Shown here: piece after piece, positions 18,684-26,404 of the stretch
Layout of the letters: each line of letters starts with the position of its first letter
Numbering within the stretch: the first letter of the stretch is position 1
Assembly: GCF_001438845.1 (NCBI RefSeq)
Contig: NZ_JQCL01000057.1
Coordinates: 97,951-161,950 of the forward strand
Length of the DNA: 64,000 bases
Reading direction: 5' to 3'
Source: Lactiplantibacillus xiangfangensis
GTDB taxonomy: Bacteria > Bacillota > Bacilli > Lactobacillales > Lactobacillaceae
Notes under the pieces: generated by a model
Told to the model about the DNA's origin: nothing
The model's database searches: none
Seen by the model: the letters and a program-made list of their open reading frames with translations, nothing else
Position numbers and translations under genes: made by a program

Positions 18684-19307
18684 ATGACAACCTTTTACAT
18701 CGTTCGCCACGGACAAACGACGGCGAACGCCCAAAATTTGAAACAGGGCACCATTAATACGGCAGTTACCCAGCTAAATAAGGTGGGACAACGGCAAGCG
18801 CAGGAGCTGCACGCGACGTTTGACATTAGTTTTGCCGACCGACTGATTTGTAGCCCGTTGGATCGAACCCGGGCGACGGCCGCGATTTTAAACCGGGGGC
18901 GGGATTTGCCACTGACCACGGATGAACGGTTATTAGAGATTTCATACGGTCAGTGGGACGGTCAAGATAACGCAAAGTTATTGGCAACGTACCCTCAGTA
19001 CTTTGATCCATTTTTAAAAGACGTCTTACCGACCTACGTTTCGGTAGCGACGGCGGGCGAGACGTTTGACCACGTCATTCAACGGGCCCAAGCCTTTTTG
19101 ACAACCACGGCGGCGCAGTATCCCGATGACAAGATTATTGTGGTGACCCACGGTTTTACCGTCAAAGCCATGGCGCTAGCCGTATTGCAACCGCAAGACC
19201 CAATGAGCTTACCGGAACCAGAAAATACTAGCGTCACTAAAATCACGGTGGACGTAGCCACGCAACGGGAATTTTTGAGCTATTATAATCGGCATAGTAG
19301 TTTTTAA
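18684..19307 (+). CDS. Histidine phosphatase family protein
   Basis: 207 residues. RHGQTTAN at 8-15 carries the phospho-histidine His9; SPLDRTRATAAI (about 52) and VVTHGFTVKAM (about 154) complete the active site. An AGGAGA ribosome site precedes the ATG. The family spans phosphoglycerate mutases, cobalamin phosphatases and metal-independent phosphoserine phosphatases. It is divergent from serC-serA, and no SerB is visible, so a phosphoserine phosphatase role is possible but unproven. Confidence 0.85.
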   Translation: MTTFYIVRHGQTTANAQNLKQGTINTAVTQLNKVGQRQAQELHATFDISFADRLICSPLDRTRATAAILNRGRDLPLTTDERLLEISYGQWDGQDNAKLLATYPQYFDPFLKDVLPTYVSVATAGETFDHVIQRAQAFLTTTAAQYPDDKIIVVTHGFTVKAMALAVLQPQDPMSLPEPENTSVTKITVDVATQREFLSYYNRHSSF

Positions 19308-19315
19308 TGTCCCCC

Positions 19316-19344
19316 TTAACGAATACGCGATTTCGGCCTACAAT
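19316..19344 (+). promoter_or_regulatory. Promoter of the candidate sRNA
   Basis: -35 TTAACG (19316-19321), 17-bp spacer, -10 TACAAT (19339-19344). This puts the transcription start near 19351, exactly at the base of the first RNA stem. Confidence 0.6.
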
Positions 19345-19350
19345 GGAAAG

Positions 19351-19478
19351 TAGTTTGGGGTAATCACGCACTGTTGCTCCTTACCCCAAACGGCGTATCA
19401 ATCAGGCAGCAACAGCAGACATCACATATAAACTCCTAAGTGAGGCAATCCTGGCGACTTGCGAGGACTGCCTTTTTT
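19351..19478 (+). ncRNA. Candidate structured small RNA with pseudoknot
   Basis: Between two genes lie a promoter, a perfect 11-bp stem GTTTGGGGTAA / TTACCCCAAAC (19353-19363, 19381-19391) and a 17-base loop. The loop segment CTGTTGCT (19371-19378) is complementary to AGCAACAG (19408-19415), forming a pseudoknot. A terminator AGGCA-TCCT / AGGA-TGCCT with T run (19443-19477) follows. No ORF with a ribosome site is present. C-rich single strands (GCTCC, ACTCCT) could bind Shine-Dalgarno sites. I do not recognise a known family. Confidence 0.65.
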
Positions 19479-19532
19479 GTGTTTAAGGTTATAATGTAAC
19501 CGTTAACTAAAATTATTTAAGGTGGTATTAGT

Positions 19533-20525
19533 ATGACATATTCAGCAGCAAGTACCCGCTATGATGAACTACCGATTCGCCGGGTTGGTAGGACTGGATT
19601 GCAGTTACCAATTGTTTCGTTAGGATTGTGGCGGAACTTTGGTGACGAACAACCCTATGCGAATTCGCGTAAAGTTGTGCTCGATGCGTTTGATCACGGG
19701 GTCTTTAGTTTTGACCTCGCCAATAATTATGGGCCGTCTAAAGGATCGGCAGAACAAACCTTTGGGAAAATTTTCCAAGACGACTTAAAACCTTATCGTG
19801 ATGAATTGGTGATTACAACGAAGGCTGGCTATCCGGCATGGCCAGGACCATACGGCGCTTTTGGGTCACGTAAGACGTTGATCAGTTCATTGGACCGTAG
19901 CTTGAAACGGATGCATTTGGATTATGTCGATTTATACTACTCACACCGGCCAGATCCAGACATTGATTTACAAGAAACTGCGCAGGCTCTCGATCAAGTT
20001 GTACGGCAGGGGAAGGCCATGTACGTCGGAATCTCAAATTACGACCGGGACCAAACCGCAGAAATGATCGGCTACTTTAAGGACATGCACACGCCGTTCA
20101 CCGTTAACCAATTTTCTTACAACATGTTGCATGAAACAGCCCAAACGACTGGGTTGATTGATTTGTTGGCGCAAAATGGGGCCGGTTTAGTCGCGTATGG
20201 TCCGTTGGCGGAAGGCTTGCTAACGCAACGTTACTTAGACGGAATCCCCGCTGACTTTCCAATTCACCGGACCAATAAATACTTGCTAGCTAACGGGACC
20301 GATGCGGTTGTCAAGCGGCTAAATGACTTGAACGCCGTGGCGCAACACCGTGGCCAAACGTTAGCCCAGATGGCGTTAGCTTGGCTGTTGCGATCTGAAG
20401 CTGTTACCAGTGTCATTATCGGGACGACTAGCATCGCGCACTTACACGCAAACTTGGACGCCGCTAAACAGTTGATGTTCAGCGATGAAGAGGTCGCAAC
20501 AATCAAACAAATTTTGAAAAAATAG
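19533..20525 (+). CDS. Aldo/keto reductase (YghZ/GPR type)
   Basis: 330 residues, the length of the YghZ/Kv-beta branch. It begins with YDELPIRRVGRTGLQLP; FDLANNYG carries the catalytic Tyr, with the Lys in ITTKAGY, and YVGISNYD lies near 168. It should use NADPH to reduce small aldehydes; E. coli YghZ reduces methylglyoxal and glyceraldehyde phosphate. AAGGTGG lies before the ATG. It is monocistronic, followed by a strong terminator. Confidence 0.92.
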   Translation: MTYSAASTRYDELPIRRVGRTGLQLPIVSLGLWRNFGDEQPYANSRKVVLDAFDHGVFSFDLANNYGPSKGSAEQTFGKIFQDDLKPYRDELVITTKAGYPAWPGPYGAFGSRKTLISSLDRSLKRMHLDYVDLYYSHRPDPDIDLQETAQALDQVVRQGKAMYVGISNYDRDQTAEMIGYFKDMHTPFTVNQFSYNMLHETAQTTGLIDLLAQNGAGLVAYGPLAEGLLTQRYLDGIPADFPIHRTNKYLLANGTDAVVKRLNDLNAVAQHRGQTLAQMALAWLLRSEAVTSVIIGTTSIAHLHANLDAAKQLMFSDEEVATIKQILKK

Positions 20526-20546
20526 TGACTGAGTTTAACCAGAATA

Positions 20547-20597
20547 AAAACCACGTCCCAACGCCCCCTTCGACGAGGGAGGTTGGGACGTGGTTTT
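20547..20597 (+). terminator. Strong hairpin terminator
   Basis: AAAACCACGTCCCAAC pairs perfectly with GTTGGGACGTGGTTTT, with inner CCCC-CTTCG.. pairing. Confidence 0.9.
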
Positions 20598-20747
20598 CGT
20601 TAGCACACGAAACGTGCAATGTGATGTTCAGATTCTAAAAATGTTCGGTTACTCGGGTAGTTAACTGGGTGATTGGTTTTAACGTGAAAACATTCAAATG
20701 CCGGAAATCCCGTCCTAGCAACGTCATCAAATTGTAATAGTTTATTA

Positions 20748-20761
20748 CGAACGTACGTTCT
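20748..20761 (+). promoter_or_regulatory. LexA (DinR) box
   Basis: CGAACGTACGTTCT contains the GAAC-N4-GTTC palindrome of Gram-positive SOS boxes. It lies 47 bp upstream of the next start, just before a TATGAT -10-like hexamer (20772-20777). Confidence 0.75.
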
Positions 20762-20807
20762 AAAAGTGTGCTATGATAAAGCTACTATTTTCGATGAGGT
20801 GATCTGA

Positions 20808-21029
20808 ATGGAACAGCTGAAACCAATTGAAGCTTCGTTGTTACAAGCTTATGAATTAAATTGTGTGGTGCGATTGACCTTAGCGGACGGCGAACGTCCG
20901 AGTGGGTTGATTGCCGCCGTCAACGCGTCGGCGCTCTTTTTGAACCAGCAGGCCGGCGTCGTTAACCAAATTGCGCTCAGTGACGTTACCGCCATTGATT
21001 TCTTAAAAGAGTCGTGGTGGCAGCGTTAA
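20808..21029 (+). CDS. Small YolD-like protein, SOS-regulated
   Basis: 73 residues. GAGGTGATC precedes ATG 20808. The pattern VVRLTLADGE..GLIAAV....LFL......IALSDVTAIDF (about residues 20-66) is that of the small beta-barrel C-terminus of YolD-like proteins, with V-x-L-x-x-x-D-G, G-x-I and I-x-L-x-D-V-x-x-I. YolD-like genes often accompany Y-family polymerases and are LexA-regulated; here a LexA box lies directly upstream but no polymerase adjoins. A generic Sm-like fold is an alternative reading. Assignment rests on pattern and promoter. Confidence 0.6.
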   Translation: MEQLKPIEASLLQAYELNCVVRLTLADGERPSGLIAAVNASALFLNQQAGVVNQIALSDVTAIDFLKESWWQR

Positions 21030-21083
21030 TCCTGAAGATCAGATAAGGTGTCTGTAATCCAGCGCGATTTTGGCGCAAAATCA

Positions 21084-21122
21084 TAAAAAAGTTGTCCAGC
21101 AGGCTTGCTGAACAACTTTTTT
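21084..21122. terminator. Bidirectional terminator
   Basis: AAAAAAGTTGT-CAGCA pairs with TGCTG-ACAACTTTTTT between two convergent genes. Confidence 0.88.
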
Positions 21123-21147
21123 AGTGGACAGACGATACTGACAACGT

Positions 21148-22008
21148 TTAGTTTTCGGGGTCACGGAGCTCGTTAACGAGTTCGGGATCGGGACTGACCG
21201 TAATTGTCCGGGCCGGGCCGCTAAACGTTACTAGGCCCGATTTAGCGCCCTTAGGTTTATGCATTTGACCAACTTTTAAGCAGTCGACTGGAACTCGGCG
21301 CATCTTCTTACCCTTGCTGTAATAGGCGGTCAAAACGGCGGCTTCTTGTAAGGTGCGCTCACTAGGGTTGGTACTGTGAATGACGACGTGTGAGCCGGGA
21401 ATTTCACCGCCAGCGTGCATCCAGTAATAATCTTTCCGCGCGGTCATCGTTAAGTGGTCGTTTTGGTAACTATTTTTGCCGACCTCGACTAAAACGTGGT
21501 CGTGCGTGTGGAACCGCCGTGGGTGGGCTGGTTCGGGTGCTTTGGATGAGTGCAAAACTTGGGTGTGAATGACGCTCTGCTCAATCAGACTTTGTTTTAA
21601 TTGGGCCACTTGATCAGGGTCAGTGGGGTCAAACGCGGCCTGCTGGGCCAGTTGTTGCTGCAATTCAGCTTCGGCTAATTCACGGTTATGAATGACCGTG
21701 TTCAGGCCGCGCTTACTCTTACGGTAACGATGAAAGTATTCTTCGGCGTTGGCGATAATGGATTTAGTCGCGTCGAGTTTGATCGTTAACTTTGTTTCGG
21801 GTTGACGGTAGTCGGGTAATTCGACAAAATTATGGTGGCCGTCAATTTGACTTGCATACGTTTTTAACAACGTCCCCTTAACTTGGAGTTCAGTTGCGTC
21901 GGGCATGTGGTCGATGGCCTTACTTAGAGATTCAATTTGTTTTTTAGTGTGATGAAGCTGGTGTGCAAGGCCTTTTTGCACCAGTTCAGCGTCGGTAATA
22001 TCGGGCAT
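21148..22008 (-). CDS. Half-length NFACT-R protein (RqcH/FbpA C-terminal half)
   Basis: 286 residues. A helical, charged coiled-coil region (about 1-150) is followed by an NFACT-R domain (about 155-285) with DHVLVEVGKNSYQND, DYYWMHAGGEIPGSHVVI and LTAYYSKGKK. Full RqcH/FbpA proteins are about 560 residues and start with NFACT-N; that half is absent. The ORF has its own start (MPDITDAEL, with GGAA upstream) and no sign of a lost upstream part. It may bind tRNA or stalled 60S-like ribosomes without the N-terminal functions, as a paralogue of the full-length protein. Confidence 0.82.
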   Translation of the reverse strand: MPDITDAELVQKGLAHQLHHTKKQIESLSKAIDHMPDATELQVKGTLLKTYASQIDGHHNFVELPDYRQPETKLTIKLDATKSIIANAEEYFHRYRKSKRGLNTVIHNRELAEAELQQQLAQQAAFDPTDPDQVAQLKQSLIEQSVIHTQVLHSSKAPEPAHPRRFHTHDHVLVEVGKNSYQNDHLTMTARKDYYWMHAGGEIPGSHVVIHSTNPSERTLQEAAVLTAYYSKGKKMRRVPVDCLKVGQMHKPKGAKSGLVTFSGPARTITVSPDPELVNELRDPEN

Positions 22009-22118
22009 GAGAAGTTCCTTTCTGTAAAACTTGATTAGTTTTATTATACATCTTGAAAATTAGTTCACTATTTTTCAGAAAAGTTCGGTATTCTATTAGA
22101 GGGAGAGTGATCATTGAG

Positions 22119-23306
22119 ATGCAAAAAACATTAATTATTAACGCAGGTAGCTCATCGTTAAAGTGGCAATTATTTGAAATGCCCGCTGAAACGGTGGTTG
22201 CTAGTGGCTTGGTTGAACGAATCAGTATGCCAGGCTCGATTTTTACAATTAAGTATGGTGACCATCAGAAGTATGAAACAACGGTTGATAACTTGGATCA
22301 AAACCACGCGGCCAAGTTGATGCTGACGGAATTACAACGGTTAGCAATCATTCAGTCGTTGGATGAGATTACGGCGGTAGCGCACCGGGTCGTTGCGGGT
22401 GGCGAAACGTTCAAACACGCCGTCGAAGTGACGCCGGATGTTTTACAAGCCATCAAAGATTTGAGTAACTTTGCACCACTGCATAATCCGATGGAAGCAA
22501 AGGGAATCGAAACGATGGCCCAAGCTTTGCCAAACGTGAAGCAGTACGCCGTCTTTGACAGCCAATTCTTTACCGATTTACCTGAAAAGAATGCCATCTA
22601 CAGCTTACCGTATGAATTGACGAATAAGTATCATATTCGGCGCTACGGTGAACACGGTATCTCACACGGTTACTTAACTGGCCGGGCCGCCGAATTATTG
22701 GGTCAATCTAAGGAATCCCTTGATTTAGTCACGTTACACTTAGGGAGCGGGGCCTCGTTAGCCGCTGTCAAAGATGGTAAGGCCTTCGATACATCAATGG
22801 GCTTTACACCGTTGACCGGGGTAACGATGGGAACGCGGGCCGGTGACGTTGACCCGTCAATTTTACCGTTCTTAATGCAGGCTGAAAATATTAGTGACCC
22901 TAATGAAATTATGATGATGCTTAATAATGAATCTGGCTTATTAGGGGTTTCAGGAATTTCACCCGATATGCGTGAGATTCGGGCCCAAGCAGCGACGAAT
23001 CCACGGGCGAAGTTGGCCATTGAAATCTTTGTTAACCGGATCGTCAAATACGCTGGGAGCTACTTAACCGAATTAAACGGTGCCGATGCCATTATTTTTG
23101 CTGGGGGCATTGGGGAACACAACGCACCGTTGCGGCAACAAATCGTTGACGGGCTACAGATCTTTGGGGTGAAATTAGACACCCAGTTGAATGATGCTGG
23201 TCAAGAAGGCGTCATCAGTAGTGCTGATTCCAAGATCAAGGTCTTGTTAATTCCAACCAATGAAGAGCTAGCGATGGTTCGACAGGTTGCGGCGTTACAA
23301 GATTAA
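22119..23306 (+). CDS. ackA: Acetate kinase
   Basis: 395 residues from ATG 22119, preceded by GGGAGAG. The family N-terminus LIINAGSSSLKWQLF, the phosphate-binding LHLGSGASLAAV near 207 and FAGGIGEHNAPLR near 326 are all present. It makes ATP and acetate from acetyl phosphate, a key step of lactobacillar energy metabolism. The longer in-frame ORF start 22 codons upstream lies in promoter-like DNA and is rejected. No cre site was seen close upstream. Confidence 0.96.
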   Translation: MQKTLIINAGSSSLKWQLFEMPAETVVASGLVERISMPGSIFTIKYGDHQKYETTVDNLDQNHAAKLMLTELQRLAIIQSLDEITAVAHRVVAGGETFKHAVEVTPDVLQAIKDLSNFAPLHNPMEAKGIETMAQALPNVKQYAVFDSQFFTDLPEKNAIYSLPYELTNKYHIRRYGEHGISHGYLTGRAAELLGQSKESLDLVTLHLGSGASLAAVKDGKAFDTSMGFTPLTGVTMGTRAGDVDPSILPFLMQAENISDPNEIMMMLNNESGLLGVSGISPDMREIRAQAATNPRAKLAIEIFVNRIVKYAGSYLTELNGADAIIFAGGIGEHNAPLRQQIVDGLQIFGVKLDTQLNDAGQEGVISSADSKIKVLLIPTNEELAMVRQVAALQD

Positions 23307-23427
23307 TTAAGCTTCCGTTAATTTGGGACAAGTCACTAGGCGTTCATCAGACAGCATGCTAGACTACTTGCTAAGAAGACAGTTAATGTCGACCGTAAGG
23401 AGGGAAGCTCCTGTTTGGGGCGCAACA

Positions 23428-23622
23428 ATGATCGGTTTTTTGATTGCTTTAGTGATTGGCTTTTGGTTACTAAAAGTTTTCTTTAAAATTGGGTTTAAAT
23501 TAATCGGTTTAATTTTTACCGTCATCATCGGGCTATTCTTGCTTAAAATGGCGCTGTGGATTGGCGTGGCCGTTTTGGCACTCGGAGGAATCGCTTTATT
23601 TGCGAGTCCGTTTCAAAATTAA
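23428..23622 (+). CDS. Small membrane protein
   Basis: 64 residues if ATG 23428 is used; ATG 23386 (78 residues) is the alternative. AAGGAGGG at 23398-23405 is too far from the first and overlaps the second ORF, so the start is unresolved. A small hairpin GGAG-GGAAG-CTCC could shorten the distance. Two or three hydrophobic segments fill the protein. Function unknown. It follows ackA by about 120 bp. Confidence 0.6.
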   Translation: MIGFLIALVIGFWLLKVFFKIGFKLIGLIFTVIIGLFLLKMALWIGVAVLALGGIALFASPFQN

Positions 23623-23630
23623 AATAATAG

Positions 23631-23676
23631 CGTGGGACAAAGGGCGAAACAGACTACCCTTTTGCCCACGTTTTGA
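23631..23676 (+). terminator. Terminator after the small membrane protein
   Basis: GTGGG-AAAGGG pairs with CCCTTT-CCCAC; TTTT follows. Confidence 0.75.
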
Positions 23677-23689
23677 CCATAGTAATGGG

Positions 23690-23734
23690 AAAAACCATGC
23701 AGAAATAGTTGATATTTCTACATGGTTTTTTGTC
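23690..23734. terminator. Terminator of the crcB pair (bidirectional)
   Basis: AAAAACCATG-AGAAATA pairs with TATTTCT-CATGGTTTTTT. Confidence 0.85.
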
Positions 23735-23741
23735 TCTCGTT

Positions 23742-24098
23742 TTAAATTAAGGTGCCAATTAAGGTTAAGCCAAGTCCACCCAGCAGGCTGAGACCTAAAT
23801 AGGACCAGGCTGTTTGTCGGTGATGGTTACGACTGAGTAAGACGACCTCGTTAATCATGGTGGAGAAAGTCGTGTACCCGCCCATAATGCCAGTCCCTAA
23901 GAAGACTTGCCAGTTTAATGGTAGGTGGTGCGTCAAGATCATGCCTAATAGTAATGAGCCGGTCAAGTTGATAAAGAGGGTGGCAACGGGCAGCGGCCAC
24001 CGACCGTTGAGTGGTTGGGCGAGGCGCATCAGGCCAAAGCGACACAGTGCCCCGACTGCGGCGCCACTGCCGGCTAATATGATGAGTGTTAGCATCAA
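23742..24098 (-). CDS. crcB: Fluoride channel subunit CrcB/Fluc
   Basis: 118 residues with four hydrophobic helices. Family motifs are GAVGALCRFGLMRL-like near residue 15 (here GSGAAVGALCRFG), the FINLTGSLLLG stretch with the pore Asn (about 42-52) and GGYTTFSTMINE (about 73-84). It forms a dual-topology fluoride channel. It overlaps the preceding crcB by 4 bp. Paired Fluc genes usually give a heterodimer. Confidence 0.92.
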   Translation of the reverse strand: MMLTLIILAGSGAAVGALCRFGLMRLAQPLNGRWPLPVATLFINLTGSLLLGMILTHHLPLNWQVFLGTGIMGGYTTFSTMINEVVLLSRNHHRQTAWSYLGLSLLGGLGLTLIGTLI

Positions 24099-24487
24099 GC
24101 ATCGTCCCCCGATAACCAGTTCTCACTGAGTAAATTACCAGCTAATCCAGCAAGTAATCCTAAGCCGAGACTGACACCGATATATAGTATTGCCAAAACG
24201 CTATGGTCGTTTTGCAAGAGCTGTAGCGTTTCACTGGTGAAAGTTGAAAAGGTCGTAAAACTGCCAACCAGGCCAACGCTCATCCCCGTTACAACGGCTT
24301 CCGAAAGGGACAGTCGAGCGGGCAAGAGGCCCGTAATTAAGCTTAAAATAAAGGCACCGGTAATATTAATAATGGCGGTGATCCAAAAATGCTGGGGCCA
24401 AGTCACGATTAAGCTAAGTAACTCCCGTAAGCCGCCACCTAGCATAGCAAAAACCGTAATGGCAAGGACCTTTTTCAAATATGACAC
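24095..24487 (-). CDS. crcB: Fluoride channel subunit CrcB/Fluc (second subunit)
   Basis: 130 residues with four hydrophobic helices; GGLRELLSL, INITGAFILSLITG and GSFTTFSTFTSE match family motifs. Translation appears to begin at GTG 24487; the ribosome site (AAAGTGG) is close to it, so a slightly different start is possible. First gene of the crcB pair. No fluoride riboswitch is recognisable in the 100 bp upstream; only a short CACTTTC-T-GAAAGTG hairpin lies there. Confidence 0.9.
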   Translation of the reverse strand: MSYLKKVLAITVFAMLGGGLRELLSLIVTWPQHFWITAIINITGAFILSLITGLLPARLSLSEAVVTGMSVGLVGSFTTFSTFTSETLQLLQNDHSVLAILYIGVSLGLGLLAGLAGNLLSENWLSGDDA

Positions 24488-24547
24488 CCACTTTCAGAAA
24501 GTGATTTAAGTTTACTGAAAGTCAGCGGGAAATTCAACTGGAGCTAG

Positions 24548-24576
24548 TTGCAAAATTATTTTAAACATGCTATTGT
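24548..24576 (+). promoter_or_regulatory. Promoter of the ABC-F leader
   Basis: -35 TTGCAA (24548-24553), 17-bp spacer and -10 TATTGT (24571-24576) place the transcript start about 30 bases before the leader ORF. Confidence 0.6.
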
Positions 24577-24613
24577 ATAAATCAACTTATGAAAGTACGG
24601 AGGATTTCAGCCA

Positions 24614-24625
24614 ATGCGCAACTAA
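24614..24625 (+). CDS. Three-codon leader ORF (Met-Arg-Asn) of the ABC-F gene
   Basis: ATG CGC AAC TAA is preceded by CGGAGG with about 10-base spacing, a full initiation site for a minimal peptide. The ORF overlaps GCGCAACTAATTAAT (24616-24630), which can pair with ATTAATTAGTGGTGC (24688-24702) with one mismatch. A ribosome stalled on the ORF would break this pairing and favour an antiterminator. Short leader ORFs are known upstream of antibiotic-resistance ABC-F genes. Confidence 0.72.
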   Translation: MRN

Positions 24626-24644
24626 TTAATTCTGGTAACTGAAC

Positions 24645-24750
24645 AGTCATTGACCCAATAAATAAGGGGTGGACTGTCGTTTTTGGGATTAATTAGTGGT
24701 GCTGGCGAAATCTAAATGCCAGCGCTCCTGGATGCAGGAACGCTTTTTTT
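24645..24750 (+). promoter_or_regulatory. Attenuator with mutually exclusive hairpins upstream of ABC-F
   Basis: A first hairpin ACAGTC-ACCC / GGGG-GGACTGT (24645-24677) ends in CGTTTTT. A final terminator TCCTG-GATG-CAGGA with outer AGCG/CGCT (24721-24744) ends in T7. Between them GTGCTGGC (24699-24706) can pair with GCCAGCGC (24718-24725), which overlaps the terminator's 5' arm and would act as antiterminator. Confidence 0.72.
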
Positions 24751-24807
24751 GTGTTTATATTTAGCGCGCACACCGCGAATGTCCCACGAGTTAAAGGGGA
24801 TTTTGAT

Positions 24808-26328
24808 ATGACAGAAATAAAATTAACGAACATTGAAAAGTTAGTGGCGGGCCGGCCACTATTTACGATTAAAGATTTAACGGCATCGGATGGTGCGCAC
24901 ATTGGGATTGTTGGCCGCAACGGGGCGGGAAAGTCGACCTTAGCGCACATTTTAACGGGGACGGATCACGACTATCAGGGCCAACTAATCATTGATGCAC
25001 CGGTAGTGTACGTGCCGCAGATTGCACCGACCTTTGACCAAAGTGGGGGTCAGGCGATGTTGGCCCGAGTTCGGGAAGCCTTAAGTCAACGCCCAGAAAT
25101 TTTGATTTTAGACGAACCGTCGTCGAACTTGGATGAAGCCCATCAGGATTGGTTAGCCAAAAAACTGAAGCGATTTAGGGGTATTTTACTGTTGATCTCA
25201 CATGATCGGCAATTGTTAAATGCGGTGACCACGACAACTTGGGCGGTCGTTCATCAGGAATTCAAGATGTATCCGGGTAACTATGCGCACTACCATGCGA
25301 TTGAGCAACAACAGTTAGTGACCCAAGAAGCCGCGTATACGCGCCAAGCTCGCCACCTGCAGGATCTGAAAAAGGCGACCCAGGCGCGACATGAAAAGGC
25401 CCAACGCATCCGCAAAGGAAACAAGCGCATGACCGCGGCTGAACGTGCGAACTCCAAGTCGTTGCGGGAAGCGACGGCAGCCAAGATGGACCGGAGCGCC
25501 AAGAAGTTAGTTGAACGTGGCGAACGGGAGGCGACGGTGGCTAAGCCGTTCACGCAAACCGGTTTTAAGTTAGTAGCAACTGATTTTCCTCATTTTACCG
25601 GAAAAGCGGTCGTGACCGCCTTGGACATGCAACTGGTGGAATATGGCAAAACGTTGCTAAAGCCAACGACGTTTCAGATTAAACCACAATCACGGGTGAC
25701 GCTGGTTGGTCCTAATGGTAGTGGTAAAACGACCTTGTTAAAGGCCATTTTAGCGGGTCAGACACCGGGATTGACCTTGGCACCCGCAGCGAAAGCTGGT
25801 GTCTTCAATCAGGATATGACGGCTCTAGATGGTCATTTGACCGTCTGGCAAACGGTGCGTGCCGCGAGTCACTTACCCGATCAGACCATCCGAAACGTGA
25901 TGGGCGCGCTCGGGTTACCCGCCCGCTTTTACCCGCAGCTGGTCGCTGAACTTAGCGGTGGCGAACTGGTCAAACTACAATTGGTTCGAATCTTAGTTGG
26001 TGACTACAACGTGCTGATGCTAGATGAACCGACTAACTATTTAGACGTTGACGCCCTTGATGCGTTAGCGGATTATTTACAGCATTATCCGGGGACGGTC
26101 ATTTTCGTTTCCCATGATGATCCGTTTAGAGAAGCCGTGGCGACCCGGACCCTAGTATTTAAAGGTCACGAGTTAATCGATCCAGACAAAGAAGTGCAGG
26201 CGCCCAAGCAGTCGGTTGACTTGCCACTGTTGCAATTCAAGTACGACCAAATGATGGCTGACCCTAACGCTAAGACGGCTGATATTCAGGCCCTTAAGCA
26301 GCAGATTGACGCAGCTAAAGCACACTAA
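24808..26328 (+). CDS. ABC-F ribosome-protection type ATPase (Lsa/Vga/Msr-like)
   Basis: 506 residues from ATG 24808, with AAAGGGGA upstream. Two ATPase domains have no membrane segments. First: GRNGAGKST (about 36-44) and LILDEPSSNLDE. Second: GPNGSGKTT (about 310-318), ELSGGELVKLQL and MLDEPTNYLDVD. A long basic linker rich in Lys/Arg lies between (about 180-265). First-domain Walker A to signature distance is short, as in Vga/Lsa-like proteins. Likely displaces ribosome-targeting antibiotics. The leader ORF and attenuator support drug-inducible expression. The drug class cannot be told from sequence. Confidence 0.85.
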   Translation: MTEIKLTNIEKLVAGRPLFTIKDLTASDGAHIGIVGRNGAGKSTLAHILTGTDHDYQGQLIIDAPVVYVPQIAPTFDQSGGQAMLARVREALSQRPEILILDEPSSNLDEAHQDWLAKKLKRFRGILLLISHDRQLLNAVTTTTWAVVHQEFKMYPGNYAHYHAIEQQQLVTQEAAYTRQARHLQDLKKATQARHEKAQRIRKGNKRMTAAERANSKSLREATAAKMDRSAKKLVERGEREATVAKPFTQTGFKLVATDFPHFTGKAVVTALDMQLVEYGKTLLKPTTFQIKPQSRVTLVGPNGSGKTTLLKAILAGQTPGLTLAPAAKAGVFNQDMTALDGHLTVWQTVRAASHLPDQTIRNVMGALGLPARFYPQLVAELSGGELVKLQLVRILVGDYNVLMLDEPTNYLDVDALDALADYLQHYPGTVIFVSHDDPFREAVATRTLVFKGHELIDPDKEVQAPKQSVDLPLLQFKYDQMMADPNAKTADIQALKQQIDAAKAH

Positions 26329-26350
26329 TTTGATCAAACATACGGAACGA

Positions 26351-26401
26351 TTAAAAAAGACGTACCATCCATTTAAGCAAAAGTGGATAGTGCGTCTTTT
26401 T
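26351..26401. terminator. Bidirectional terminator between ABC-F and ykoC
   Basis: AAAAAGACG-ATCCA pairs with TGGAT-CGTCTTTTT. Confidence 0.85.
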
Positions 26402-26404
26402 AGG

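Noticed and set aside
24488..24590. Fluoride riboswitch before the crcB pair
   Set aside because: Searched by eye on the minus strand; the conserved GGCGAUGG and junction elements are not present.
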